A stretch of DNA of 64,000 bases from Polytrichum commune (GCA_950295325.1 OX485807.1:11559001-11623000), one strand, 5' to 3'; positions 36,720-49,216 are shown, numbered from the stretch's first letter. Notes: a model not told the origin generated them from the sequence alone. Numbers and translations: made by a program.

Positions 36720-37128
36720 CACGGGGAGGTCACTTCATTGTCAAGTTGACACCACGTGTGGACAAAGTTTGCTACCCCTATATTACATGCCATATATAAT
36801 TTTAAAATTTATGATATTTTTTCTACATATACATAACCATTGATAGTATCTTTTGTATACTTTTTTGAAATTTTTAGTCATCTTTGTTTTTTTTAGTAAT
36901 TGTTTTAGTTCAATTCTGTGTCATTCTAGTTAGAAATGGTATGTTTTATGAAAAAAACAAATCATCAAATTTAGTTACCACTTTTAACTATGTCATAGGT
37001 ATTGTGTATATCTACTCATGAAAAAAATTGATAAAATTTTGACCCATTTTGGTGGTGCAACTTACCAAAAGAAGATTTTTTTTGGCCGCATGTGGTGTTC
37101 AACTTGACAATGGAGTGATCTACCCGTG
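36720..37128. mobile_element. hAT-like MITE, copy 2
   Basis: A 409-bp near-identical sister of 34851-35260, beginning CACGGGGAGGTCACTTCATT and ending GGAGTGATCTACCCGTG. It is flanked by a different exact 8-bp duplication, GAGTGAAC, at 36712-36719 and 37129-37136. Two insertions with different target duplications prove two independent transpositions. Confidence 0.9.
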
Positions 37129-37169
37129 GAGTGAACATCCCAATATCTCCACCAAATTTATTGACAATG

Positions 37170-37800
37170 CTATGTTAGTGTGAGAGTCCTTGTATATGTG
37201 TATGAGTGTATTTTTATGTTAAAAAAGTGGATATTGTGTGTGTGTATGTGTATGTTTGTGAAAGAGATTATGTGTTTGATATTGAAGTTGGAATCAACAA
37301 TGAACTTCATGTACACATTTGCATTCGTACAATTTTGAACATGTGTATATATATATATTAGACATCTCTAATATATTTGTATATGATTTCAACGTGAGAA
37401 CAAATTGTGTGTGTATGTTTGTAAGTGTGAAATATGTATGTTTAATTTTTTTGGTCACAATGCACTTCATACATACACAAACTCACATCTGCATAATCTT
37501 GAACATGTGTAAGATGTCAATGTGAGACACATTATGTGTGTATTTCTGTATATGATTGACGTTAGATTCAACAATCAATTTCTCACAGACATTCATTTTT
37601 AACAATTGTAAACATGTGTATGCATATTTACAAGAATCCAAGTATGAATGTGTACGAATCTCAATGTGAAATATCAATGTTTGTATGTGTAAAAGAGAGA
37701 ATATCTATGTATGCATGCATGTCATTGAAGTAAGATTTAACAATGAACTTCACATGTACACTCAAATCCAGAAAATCTTCAACATGTGTATGCATATTAT
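37170..37800 (+). repeat. GT-rich imperfect tandem repeats
   Basis: A loose unit of about 110-170 bases recurs four times with the phrases AACAATGAACTTCA, TTGAACATGTGTATG and GTGTGTATGTTTGT. Low complexity, non-coding. Confidence 0.55.
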
Positions 37801-38079
37801 AAAAATTTGAAATAATATTTTTTTATTGAAATTCACAAGTTTATCCATGCATGAGCTAAAAAATCAATAGTTTTTTTTTTAAATTACGTTTTTGATTTTT
37901 TTGAATTTTTGTTAAAAATTTCAAAGGGGGAATCCATTGGATTTTTAAAGTGTTATCTCAGATCCAAGATGCTACTCTCTAGAGAAGATGATTTACCTCT
38001 TTTAATTTTTTTTATGAAAAATTGGAAATAATTTCTTGCATTTTTTAAATTAGGATACTTAGCTCATACATGCTTGGTT

Positions 38080-38600
38080 TTTGTATATTTGATATTATTA
38101 TTATCAAATTATTGCATACTTCAATTCTTGATTATTTCATTTTTGGATTTTAAGATATTAAGGTCTAATATATTTGAATCTTACATGTTTGAAAGCTTTC
38201 ATACTTGAATTCTACATACTTGATGTTTTGTTTCTTTCGTTTTTGAATTTTAGAATACTTAGCTTTTACATGCTTAGGACTTATAAACATTATTTTTGTA
38301 TACTTGAATCCCTACATACTTTAAGTCTTGATTTGTATATATTCAAAATTTTGCATACTTGACTTTTCGATTATTGCATTCTTGAATATCATAGTACTTA
38401 GGTCTTACATATTTGAATCTTGCACATTTAAGATTTTGGATCAATAAATCTTAGATATTTTTCTTCTTGATTTATGTTTCCCCAAATTTTGGGATACCTA
38501 GCTTTTATATGTTTTGCTTTTTATATTTACATTATTACGTGTTTAAGAATTTGATTCTTGCAAATTTCAAATTTTATTGTTTCTTATCTTATAATACTTG
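38080..38600 (+). repeat. Short-period degenerate repeat (TACTTGAAT/TTACATACTTG)
   Basis: Phrases such as CATACTTGAAT, TTGCATACTTGA and TTACATGTTTGAA recur every 20-40 bases over half a kilobase. Non-coding. Confidence 0.5.
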
Positions 38601-38865
38601 CCTCTTACATACGTAGATATTATATAGTGATTAGGGTATATGTCGAATCTTGTGTAGTTGCTTCTATGATCACCGCTTTAATGATAAAATCATAATAATT
38701 TATGATTAATAATTTGATTTTCCCATTCAAATTAGTCACCACAATGATAGTGAAATAATGATGAGAATATTAAATCATTGGAAGATATTACTTTTTTTGT
38801 TAACGACATGCAAACACCACTGAAAATGGAATTTCATTTCATTTCAAGCAATTTATGTATTAAAC

Positions 38866-41800
38866 CATCAAGGAAGTCTAGGATTTCTATTCTTCTATGT
38901 TGGTTGGTGTCGTTGGTTGTGATTCAATATGTTCTTGAAATTGACATGCAATTCCTAGAGATGGATTTATGAATGGCTATAGAGAAGGAGACAAAGTTGT
39001 TTGTGTATCAATTTATGTTTTATTTTTATTTTAAAAAATCAATTTGAATTGAATGTTGAGATGAAAGTTACTTGAAGTGTTCATTGGCGCACAACTAATG
39101 CTTATTTTGAGCAGAAATTGAATATTGATGATGATTGTGTCATAATTTATTTTTTGTTTGGGAAAGAAATCATCGGATGATTGCATGAAGATGCCACGTA
39201 GTGCAATTCTACGCATATGATCTAGAATGACATTGTGTAGTTGATTGCATATGCCTAGATACATCTGGTAATGGTAGAGTCATTCTCGAAACAATGCATG
39301 ATGTCAACATGTATTCATTACTTATTTGTTTTTTATAAGTTGATTCGTGGCTCAAATTTATCAATCTTATTGATCTTCTTGTTGATTTTTCTAGGTTCAT
39401 TGAGAGTGAACATGTAAAGACCAATTTTATTTATAAGCTTCATCGGATTCGTTATTTTAGTGTTTTACTCCTCGAAGATTTTAAATCGTTGATTCCAACT
39501 AGTGATTATAAGAACAATGAAAAGAAAAAAACAATGCAACTTGGTATGCATTAACAATTGATACATTTGTGAGATTTTTATATAAGGTCCATTCAACAAC
39601 TCTCATTTAATTTTTATGTGTTTGTTTTCGTTTTAAAATTGAAGGTTTCATAATATATTTGTGTGTGCAACGTCAAGTTATATTCTATGGGCTATAAAAT
39701 TGCAAATTTTAAAGCAAATTTGAAACTGCATTATGCTTAAGTATCTTTCTGTTTTTCATCACTTACAATTGTATGATATCATTCAGGTTATGGTCTTGGA
39801 ATGATATGTGTCATGTTATCACACTTGTCTTTTGTGATGTGGTAACAATACACATATTTTGCACAAATTAAGATTTGTTTTGGTAAGCACAAGTCTTTCA
39901 CATGTATGATAAGTTTTTGCACTTAGTTTTTACAATGCTATATATGCTTTATGCATTTTTGTTATCATGAATGTTCCAACCACTGTTACATTTAATACTT
40001 TTTTTAATTAAAAGAATTGTAAACTACAAAAAATCGCAATGACGTGGGTGTATAAGTAATGGTAGGATACAAAAATGTCATTTTAGATAATTAAGTAATT
40101 ATAGGGAGCTTTTAATTAGTGCCTTAAAGGTAAATAGCCCTTAAACAAATATCCCTCCGTTTCACGTGGTGCACAAAAATCCTATAGAGTGACCTACCCG
40201 AGTTTGGGTGTAGGTCAATATGCATGGAAACTTCAATTTAAACCCGGAGATGACCTTGGAAAAATTGTAGAAAATGCAATTCAATGCAAATTGCAAATAC
40301 AGTGGTTAAAACGATGGAACTCTAGTCCTATGTTGCATGCATCTAATTATATTCTGCTTTCTCCAATGAAGGAGAACATCTTGGCCATGGAGTCTTTTTT
40401 TACCATGTGTGTAGTTGGAGGAAGAAAATGTAAATGAATTTGAGAATGTCAAGGAAGAATTGAGTAAGTCAATTGGAAGGTTGATATTCTCAAGGCCTCT
40501 AAAGTGCCACCACCTACATGGACAAAGGAAAAATTAAACAACAACAACAAACAAACAAACAAACAAACAACAAACAAACAACAAACAAACAACAAACAAA
40601 ACAAAACAAAACAAAACAAACAAAACAAAACAAAACAAAACAAAACAAAACAAAACAAAACAAAACAAAACAAAAAAGAAGCAAAAGAAGAAAAATCAAG
40701 GCTAACTTTTGCCGACCACCCCTTCCAACCACAAGGCCTATTGGCCATGGATATGGCCGGATCCAAATCTAACAGTTACCATCTATGGCAGACCTCATAT
40801 TACCTATCATTTTTCTACACCACTAAATTCTAAGGTCTTCATTCGTTGCCACCTTCATCCAACAACCTTTGCCTTTGTCTACGCAATATCTTTATCTGCA
40901 CCATCTTCATCGGTAATATTCTTCAATATACTTTTCATTTGTTCTTTGACACGCCATGCCATATTTTTATGAATTACCTAGTCATCTAATAATGTTCACT
41001 AATTGATGTTAATTTAACTCCTAACAATTAACTCTCTTTTTAACTAGGTAGTGGGCCTTAACTCAAACCGTGAGCAATTTGGGTGGCTCACAGATAGCCA
41101 TGAAGAGAAATTTGTACATATAATTTAAACTTCAATACCACATTTCAATTTGTCAAAGATCTAATTGTAATTATATTGGTTACATTGCTTGGACTGAATA
41201 TCTGTGATAATAAAATAAAGATACATGCGCAAGGAGTTGCTTGCCATTTTTTATATTATTATTTTATATTATTATTATTTTATATTATTTATATTTGTTA
41301 TCCTAAATGTTTGGATTGGCAAAATCCATAAAACTTATTTTTACACTCCTATACAATTGAAACTTTGAAATTATAATTTTATCCATGAATGTCATTGGTT
41401 TATGTATTATTTTGTTGCTTTCTACCCAACATAAGAGGAGGTTGATGGCAAGGCTATGATCAGATAAATACCCCTTGATGCATGCATCGCATGATAAAAT
41501 CACAGCCAATAAGGATGGTCCTCAATCCACACAAAAAGGAATGGCAATACAAACCGAAAAACGAAAGAGAGGCAAGAAAGTTGACACTCCACTTGCACCT
41601 CCAAACGTAACCACCAATGACTTTATAAGTACATCTATTGTTATGGACGTATCCAGTTGTGATTCAACAATCTACAACGCCTTCTTCATTGTCAACGCAC
41701 ATGTTGTTGCAACACCCTCTATCATGAAATTGATATCAACTCCCCCACATATTCTATTATTGAAGACTTACGACTTTGTAAACAAGTGAGTATCTATATT

Positions 41801-43400
41801 ATTTTGTGATTCAATAATTGTATATAGTTGTTATTTTGTTATCCTCACATGAAATCGTCATCATTTATTTTCATGTTGTCTTGTTGTTGGGAGTGAAATT
41901 TGATGATAACCGTACAACACAACTTTCAAGTCATGTTATCCTGCACAAAGGATTTAATTTCTTGATTGCAAATGTACCTAAAGGATTTCCTGTGCCTTTT
42001 ATCTTGCCATTTGCGTTTCCATAATGAACAAACACGATTGTAATAAGATAGAACCAATTTTTGAAATCTCGTTTGTTTTTCTCCACGATGATGCATGAAT
42101 TTTCTTATTGTTCGAACTTGATGTTCAAAAAATATTTGACTTGATGTTCAAACATTTGCAACAACTTAGAATTTTTTATCGTTAGAGATTGGTGGGGCAT
42201 TAACTTTATGCATTTGTGCTCGGGTTCTAATACTTCCGTACAGATGAGTGTAGATTATAATTTTTTCAAATTTCTTATATTGAAAGATTAATGTCGACAT
42301 TACATCACTCGTAAACTAATATGTACAATCTTGTTGTTCTTGTAGTTGAGAAGATTTGCATTTTTTTGTATTACAAAGCCAAGAAAGGTAACATTGTCAT
42401 TTCATTTAGCGAGAATGAGGTTCTCGTCAAACAAAGTGTGTCAAACAAGGAGGTTGATATTATCTCCAACTACATTTCAAAGAAAGACCAACTAATGGGT
42501 GATTCAGTGTCATGGCAAAGTGTTTGGAAAAAACATTGAATTCTATACCAGATATTTATCAAATCATCAACTAGGCATGGAGGAGTAGTTGTGGATGTTA
42601 CCACATCAAAAGGTGCATTTTTTGAATTACAACACAACTAATTGATTTTGTTCAAATTGATTTCTAAGTCTATCATAATGAAATCTACATCAATGGTGTT
42701 TGCAGGTATTTATGTTCATATGTTGTTGCGAAACAAATTCTTACACAAAGTAAAAAACACATGATATTGTTATTTTGATTTGTTTTCATTGACTTTCACA
42801 GAGAAAACAATTATAGAGAAAGTTAGAGAAAAAAAAGCGGTAATTAAAATTACAACTTCTAAGAGGCCTCATTGTTTACCTTGTTGAATTTGAAGATCTA
42901 ATCTCATTAGAAAAAAAAATTATTTTATTTCAATTTAGTAGTTATTGAAAAGAAAGGTGAGTTCCATTATTTGGAGTAGTTTTGCACTTGTGGCACTCAA
43001 TTAAGTGTTGACAATACTTTTAAGGATTTGAGTCTTTACACAACTTGTTTTTTTGGTAATGTACACATAAATTTGGTGATTTAATGGCATAACCAACTAT
43101 TTGCACTATGAATTTTTTTCTCATATCTTGGGCTTATACTAGTTGTAGCTAGAAACCTTGCATTTTTCCATAGCAAAACTCTTTCTATGCGACAATGTGT
43201 TTGAATAGTGGTCGTCATCTTGTTGCGTATGAGGCAGACCTCCGTATCTTTAATGTTATTCTCGCTCCACTTCATACATTGTTTTCTCATTGTCCTAGAG
43301 TGCAAACACCAACACAATCCATTTTCATGGAGGAGGATGAAGAACTTGTTAAAAAAATGGCCAAGAAGAGTTGTTTGTGTACATGATTTTCTCCTTGGAT
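38866..43400 (+). pseudogene. Relic of a second ParB-like/DNA-methyltransferase-like transposon gene
   Basis: This is a decayed paralogue of the gene at 49217-54904. The exon-2 counterpart (38866-39310) aligns without gaps over about 35 codons ending LEMDFMNGY (against LEADFFNGY). After a decayed stretch it aligns again from FVWERNHRMIA (against FIWDGNHRFLA) to TMHDVN (against AMHDIN). The exon-3 counterpart starts after an AG at about 39392 (ESEHVKTNF against ENSHVSTNL). Exon 4 traces at about 40230-40400 (QWLKRWN against GWLKLWN) are interrupted by a microsatellite. Exon 5 lies at about 41475-41786, exon 6 at about 41890-42030 (FDDNR, then NVPKG) and the methyltransferase motif I end at about 43190-43330 (GRHLVAYEADLRIF against GRHLLAFEGDNDMF). 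Stops and frame changes are frequent. Confidence 0.8.
40538..40674 (+). repeat. (CAAA)n/(CAAAA)n microsatellite
   Basis: About 135 bases of CAAA units passing into CAAAA units. The lysine/asparagine/threonine-rich and phenylalanine-rich frames reported over it are artefacts of the repeat. Confidence 0.95.
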
Positions 43401-43845
43401 TTTTTTTTAAAATTATCATTTCTTTATTATCTTTCACCCGTATGGTAATTGGTGTTTGTAGTGTTGCGAAGTTGATGGCATCACTACACTCCCATCCAAA
43501 ATATTTGATGATGAGAATTCTTAAGAACTTTATTACTTTTGTTGAATGCTATGTGAAGATTGCTTCGTGAATGCAATGTGTTGGGTTTTGGTTTCAAATT
43601 TCTAAATTAACTTGGTCTTCATGGATTTCAAGTCATTTGTCATTGAATTCATTTATCCACTAAGGTGCCTATGTCGGCATAGCAATAATTCAACAACGTG
43701 TTGGCCAATGCTATTGATCTTCAAATCTGTGAAACAACCTAAGCATTATCTACATAATCAAACAAATGTATATCAATGAAATAATAATATGAAGTTTTTC
43801 CAACCACCCTTCCATATTTTCACAGGAGAGTGTTCATCTATTTCA

Positions 43846-43945
43846 TGTAAAAAATCCACGGTTATAGGGTACAAATGGTGCCTGAAACCAACATCGATCA
43901 TGTCCCCTCCTCACTGCTCACATGTCACCACTCACCACTCACATG
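43846..43945 (+). mobile_element. Right terminal region of the older relic element (left part)
   Basis: TCCACGGTTATAGG... followed by CTCACTGCTCACATG matches, in the same orientation, the right end of the younger element (54986-55060: TTCCACGGTTATAGG ... TCCTCACTGCTCATAAG). It directly follows the relic methyltransferase gene, so it is that element's right end. It stops at the insertion point of the younger element and seems to resume at 55101-55122 (CTCACATGATAGCACTCCC). Confidence 0.7.
43935..43945. repeat. Left target-site duplication of the 11-kb transposon
   Basis: CCACTCACATG here is identical to 55101-55111. The exact length is 10 or 11 bases depending on how the element ends are aligned. 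Confidence 0.7.
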
Positions 43946-44035
43946 GAGGGAAGCTATCTTATGAGCGATGAGCAGTGAGCGGTGAGCGGTGAGCAGTAAC
44001 ACATGAGCAATGAGCAGTAACATATGAGCAATGAA
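43946..44035. repeat. Left terminal inverted repeat
   Basis: Starts GAGGGAAGCTATCTTATGAGC and continues with GAGC(A/G)(A/G)T units. It is inverted relative to 55030-55100. Confidence 0.8.
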
Positions 44036-44275
44036 TCCAAATTTAGTAAAGACACACGGGTTTAGGGTTTACAACCAAAATTTTGACAAATTAATTGCAT
44101 ATTTTCAATTGTAAATTGCCAATATTTTAAATGAAGCACAAGTGAAAGGGCCCTATTTCCATAAATCATTTAGAACACTTTCAATCCATTGCTGATTTTT
44201 ATTATAATAATTCAAACCAATACTTGTCATTTATTGACATCCTTATACATATAGCTACAACTAGCACTTGTACAA

Positions 44276-44395
44276 CTACTCACATTCTACAACACCAGCA
44301 AATTCAAGTAGGTGCATAACCGCATTATACATATATGTCGGTGCCATAATTGTGAGCCACTCAAACTGCCCACAGGTTGAATAAAGGCCCAGAAT
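44276..44395 (-). CDS. Second open copy of the transposase terminal exon
   Basis: On the minus strand, an acceptor (TTTCTTTTGTAG, ending at 44396) is followed by 39 open codons and a stop (44276-44278). The end, APTYMYNAVMHLLEFAGVVECE split around the Met, closely parallels the C-terminus of the main transposase frame (APTYTYNEVMQLLELAGI...). The flanking 3' sequences (44158-44275 and 44730-44851) are also duplicated. It could be an alternative last exon or a leftover of an internal duplication. Confidence 0.55.
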   Translation of the reverse strand: MLGLYSTCGQFEWLTIMAPTYMYNAVMHLLEFAGVVECE

Positions 44396-44454
44396 CTACA
44401 AAAGAAAGAAAATTAGATATTAGAAATAATGAATATGTAGGTAGCTACTAGGTT

Positions 44455-44640
44455 TTGAGACATCCGCCTGTGGATGCGAGTTGTGTAAGAGACTGGTATT
44501 AGGTCTGGATCAACCCGGGTTCGAATCCGGTTGGTTACATTGACTGGTGCTATCCCAAATTGAGCTAGTGATAAAGCATAAATAATCTATAGGCGGATAC
44601 CAAGAAGACGTTACTACGCGGATGTGCGTAGAATCTTCCT
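44455..44640 (+). repeat. Possible SINE with a pol III B-box
   Basis: GGTTCGAATCC at about 44519 is a perfect B-box. An A-box is not clear upstream. The segment sits between two copies of the transposase 3' end and has no partner in the window, so its nature is uncertain. Confidence 0.25.
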
Positions 44641-46150
44641 AATTATTTTTTATTTTTAGAAACGTGTTATTATTTATCCGTGTGAATCAATCAAACCACA
44701 CATGGTTGGGTCGCAGTCTAAATAAAAATGAAGTTACTGAATCATTTGAAATACTTTCAGTCCACTGCTAATTTTTATTATAATAATCCAAACCAAAACA
44801 TGTCATTTATTGACATTCAAATATATGTTGCTTAATAGAACACTTGTAATACTACTCACATTCTATAATACCAGCAAGTTCAAGTAGTTGCATGACCTCA
44901 TTATAGGTATATGTAGGTGCATGAATGAATTTGTCACTCTCGTAATCCACCCTGCACAAAAATCTAAACACATAATAAAGATGTTTACAATACACCCATT
45001 TTCCTTTCTTTCCCAATGCATGAGAGGACATTTTCGTGAAATCTGGACATGTGCAATGCGGGATATCGCCAATTGTGACATGGTAGGTGATATCCTGCTT
45101 GGAGACAATGTTGATTATCACTCCAAAGCCCGGATATGGAATGGCAGTGACCCCAACCACATAATAACCTTCCATGAGTCCGGCGCTCTCCCATTTGTTT
45201 TTGTGATCCGCCAGAGGTGCTGTTGGATTACGATGCATTGTCTTCCCAAATCTGAATGTAGGGTGGGCGTTTGGGTTTGGTGGCATAGAAAAATGCGAGC
45301 GAGGGATGGGAAGAGTTGCGATTGTTGAAAGCCTACGACGAGGAGACAATGCCTCCCTCTGCTGTAGTTGAAATCCAGCATCTTCAAGTGCCAAAACCTC
45401 CTCTCTCGATAGATTGGTACCTATTTTCACTGGCCACATGTTGGGTACTATAGGCCAATCCAACACATATTTCTTCTTACTGCCACTCACACAACGTTTG
45501 ATGTCGTCAGGACAAAACCAAAATTCATACTCCACATTGTTGGGAGAGCGAAATTCCTTCCTGAGCCCTTTGTATGTTGGAGCAGGTGTGCCATGTTTCC
45601 CAGTCCCGACTTTGGCATTGCACATAGTCCCTGCAATGGCCTGCAGTGCCCAACATCGTTTGGCTGAGTTGGGTGGTAATCTTGCAATGTGCCACTTGGA
45701 AGCAAGACAATTTGTCTCTAACACGGATGTAGTATGAGCCACACCATGAATTGCGGAACTCAACGATTCCTCTATGCGTTGACGAGTTGCTCGGGTGTTG
45801 GGACGAGGAATGGAATAGTTCACTTTGTCGGGTCGATGAAAGTCACAATCAGCACCCGGTGGTAGGTTGAGTTTGCGTTTGGTGGAACCAAAGAGCTCTG
45901 ACCCTTCCAATGCACAATCTCTCGTGTTGACGTCTTCTGCCCCTGGATAAGACTTCATGGCATTGGCCAATATTTTTGGATCTCCACACCTGGCAGCTAC
46001 TTTGAGTTTCAAGGAGGCCGAATCAGGACCTTTACCATCAGACCCCCTTTCAACCATGTCCGGTAATTTGCAATTTGCATGAAGGCACGGATCATGTCGT
46101 CCACTGTAGCTTCATATAAACAAGTCATTTTGTTGCCAGACTGTAGGAGC

Positions 46151-46481
46151 CATTTGTTGTGTACAGTCTCTGCAAGGTTGCATGTTGGCATTTCCGCACG
46201 CTCTTCTATTGTCATATCCTATGAACAACACACAAATATAAGGATAAGACAAACATAACATAGATTATATATCTAGGTTTGGATCGTTCGACCCAAAATG
46301 GCTGCCACGTTTGGGTCGAACGACCCAAACTGCCTACAAGTTTGGGTCATTCGACCCAAACTGCATACAAGGTTTGGGTCGAACGACCCAAACTGTTTGT
46401 TGTTTGTTGTGTACAGTCTCTGCAAGGTTGCATGTTGGCATTCCCACACGCTCTTTTATTGTCATATCCTATGAACAACAC
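46151..46481. repeat. Duplicated exon-intron junction flanking the first palindrome array
   Basis: 46151-46231 (GTGTACAGTCTCTGCAAGG ... ATATCCTATGAACAACAC) recurs at about 46401-46481 with a few differences. Each copy contains the transposase exon 2 acceptor, so the intron holds a second, outer acceptor. The palindrome array lies between the copies. Confidence 0.85.
46277..46393. repeat. Array of four near-palindromes in the transposase intron, 31-32-bp spacing
   Basis: Four 22-bp sites start at 46277, 46309, 46340 and 46372. The consensus is the half-site GTTTGGGTCG, two bases (AA or TT), then CGACCCAAAC; individual copies differ at 0-3 positions. Spacers are short, like TGCCTACAA. Three helical turns separate the sites, so all present the same DNA face. 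Confidence 0.95.
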
Positions 46482-48684
46482 AGAAAGACAACGATAAGAA
46501 AAACATAAGATATATTACATTGAGTAATGAAGTTTGATATGTACTTACAAGTAGCATATGGCCACCCCATTGCCTGTACCGAAAGTGCTAAAATCCCAAC
46601 CACTCTGAAAGGCCAAGAATGCCTTCTTCGAAGGCAGCTCCAGATGACAACCACCAAGAACGAATCACATGGTACTTGGTCTCAGCGTCATCCATTGTTT
46701 TCGCGTCTTTGTAATCCTTGCATATTTGTTTGTATTGAAATTGCAAGGATGGTTTGATACACTTTTGGGTCACCTTATCCAAGCTTGTGGACCAATGAAA
46801 AAAACATGTACGCTCACGTGCAACCATGGGTAGACTTGGATCACCATCCCCGTAAATCGCCCTCACCGCATTCCAATTAGCTTGAGCACTATCAGCCATA
46901 AACCCTTTGAAGTTTACGTTTGGTACACCATTTTCTGCCATGACAGCATTCAAATTTTCCCAAAAGAGAATTTGTGCTGCACCATCTTCAGATTGCATGT
47001 CACAACACGTAATAGTCAACACTTTACAGTATCGACTATCGTACACATGGCAAGCCATGGTCGTCCAGTCCTTCAAACGTTTGACATGGTCAAACATAAT
47101 CCATGAATTCTCCATATCCCCACCGACTTGCATCCTCTTCACAAGCTCCACACCACTACCTGGAAGGTCTACAGACATCTTAAAAACAAACACTTTGTCC
47201 TTTGACTGCCCTGGGAACCGACTACCATGGACGAATTTGAAAGCAGAGTGGTTTTTGAGCGCCATAATACTATCCATAGTTCCCATTCCACTACGCAAAA
47301 AATGCTTTGATCCAGCTACAAAGTTACAACAATTTGGAGACGCAAAAGTGCTGAATTTGTCCATGACGACCTCTAGGGATGAACCAACCAAGTGATGGCC
47401 TTCGACATTTGCGGGAGATTTGAGAAGGTAATCGGCCAAGAATTGTTTGCTCGCCGCCATAACTATGGCTGAATTTTTTGTTGTGGGTGTTTTCAATACT
47501 TCATTTACAACGCATTGGTATGCCATGTCCAATGATTCACGGCATGTGCCATTGGCCACAGGGTGATCATGTACACCAAGATGAATGCAAGCCCTGGACA
47601 TTCCAACGGATGTGGAGTGGATATATATGATTCGAGCATTACACAAAGCAATGCACACAGGTGTGGAACGACATACCTTACACTCGACAGTGGACTTAGT
47701 AGGAGGAACAACACCCACAGCAAATGGGATAGGAGTTGAACCGGCCCATTCAGTGTTGTTCCGGAGGCCCCCATTGCGATTCATGTAATCACAGTAGTCA
47801 TTATGACATGGGAGATGACCAGCACAAGTAAAGCGCCGGAAGGACAGTCCAAAGTCATTTTGGATATTCGTGGTTTTGGTGGTGCACCAAGGGTGGCCGT
47901 CGCACATCTTGTCCATGCCGTCCATTGAGCGACCATACGTACTTGGAGCTTTGAATGTCATAGGAGGCAAGAGAAACAAAACATCACCATTAAAAGAAGA
48001 TGGTAAGTACTTGACTTCACGAACATCTATATTGTCAAAATCAATGGATGCAAGATCGGACTTTGATCTTTTTCTTGACTTTGTCAGCTTCAAGGCATCA
48101 ACCATAGTCAACCCTGTAGATGAAGGTGAAGGGTGTAGTGGAGGACGTTGAGAAGGTGAGATTTGGGGAACCTCCTTCTTGTACATAAGACCGCAAGGGG
48201 AGTTGGCTACATGTATAGGAAGTTGGGAAGGAGTAGAATGAACACTTCTAAATGGAAATGGCGATGTGTTTGAAAGATCAACAGATGCACAAATGTCATA
48301 TTCTGAATCTGATAGCACAAACACACTATCATCAAGGGGTTCCACCTTAACAGGTGCGATAGAGGGAATTTGAACTGTGGATGTACCGGATTCGTTTGTC
48401 AAAATGACAGTTGAAGCTTGCATCTGAGACTCAGAAAGTCCTATCACCCTAAATGAACCAGGTCCTAAGATCCACATAAAACCAACATCAGTTCTATTTT
48501 TTGGAACCAAAATCGTTTCATACACCTCTCCATCTGCAGAGTACATCTCATGCTCTAAATACATGGTTCCTATCTGGAGGTTGAATCTCAAACTAAGTAA
48601 ATCCTCTGAAACACTCACATGACCATCATCTTGGAGTGGCAAGATGAAGGGAACAAAAGATCCATGAGCTCTAATGGTAGCCAT

Positions 48685-49216
48685 AGAAAATCAAAAGAAC
48701 ATATGAACAACACATCACAAAAATATGGGATGAATGTTGCTTTTGTATAGAGTTGTGTGAGGAAATGAATGGAAATGAATGGAAATGAAAACGTGTGATA
48801 CAATAATGGATGGAGATGAAAGCGTGTCATACATAGCATCTAATAATACAGAAGTGGACATAATACAATAATAGTCAGAGACTATATACAAGCAAGATAT
48901 ACACAAAACAGTGTCAAATACTAAAAGTATTGGTAGAAATTTAAAATATATATATGTGGACTGACGAATATGTAGAAAGAATTAAAATTGGTTAGAAAAA
49001 TAAATTATTGATCATTATGAATAGAACAAAGTAGGTGTCAGAAAATTTTGGCGGATATAACAAAAATAAATACATAATAACAAACGCGTCGAAATATCTT
49101 GTTCATTGAACGCCAATTACAACATGTGATCGTAATATACGCCGGATTTTATGAGATAGATACATTGGAAGAATAAATGATAGTACCTGATAGAAAACAT
49201 ATCATAGACACCAACG
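48685..49216. promoter_or_regulatory. Shared intergenic promoter region of the divergent transposon genes
   Basis: 532 bases separate the two start codons, which point away from each other. A TATATATA run at about 48946-48954 could serve the transposase. I see no clear TATA box for the plus-strand gene. A short GGAAATGAATGGAAATGAAT repeat lies at about 48760-48790. Confidence 0.5.

Larger units (their letters stand above)
44852..48684 (-). pseudogene. MULE-like transposase with zinc cluster and SWIM finger, two lesions
   Basis: Exon 1 runs 48684-46549 (712 codons, donor GTAAGT) and exon 2 46218-44852 (acceptor ...TTCATAG). The N-terminal 200 residues look unstructured. About residues 257-375 carry Cys/His patterns (CDGHPWC, CKVCRS, GVHDHPV) like the WRKY-GCM1 zinc cluster known from MULE transposases. 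About 525-630 is the RNase H-like core: FDHVKR or VYDSRYC, then MADSAQANW, then CFFHW. NLAETVHN at the start of exon 2 gives a candidate third acid. A SWIM finger (CTCPDF ... CKH) lies at about 45055-44990. Lesions are an in-frame TAG at 46586-46588 and a one-base loss in the G run near 46047. Otherwise the frame is intact, so the copy is recent. It would cut and insert the element. Confidence 0.85.

Noticed and set aside
40449-40833. Phenylalanine-rich and lysine/asparagine-rich open frames
   Set aside because: Translations of the CAAA/CAAAA microsatellite.
43910-44030. GCTCACCGCTCAT-type repeats as a CRISPR-like or satellite array
   Set aside because: They are the subterminal parts of the transposon's inverted ends, matched at 55020-55100.
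46279-46508. Open frames with repeated WVERPKL/GRTTQT peptides, and similar ones at 50587-50837
   Set aside because: They are readings through the palindrome arrays, not proteins.
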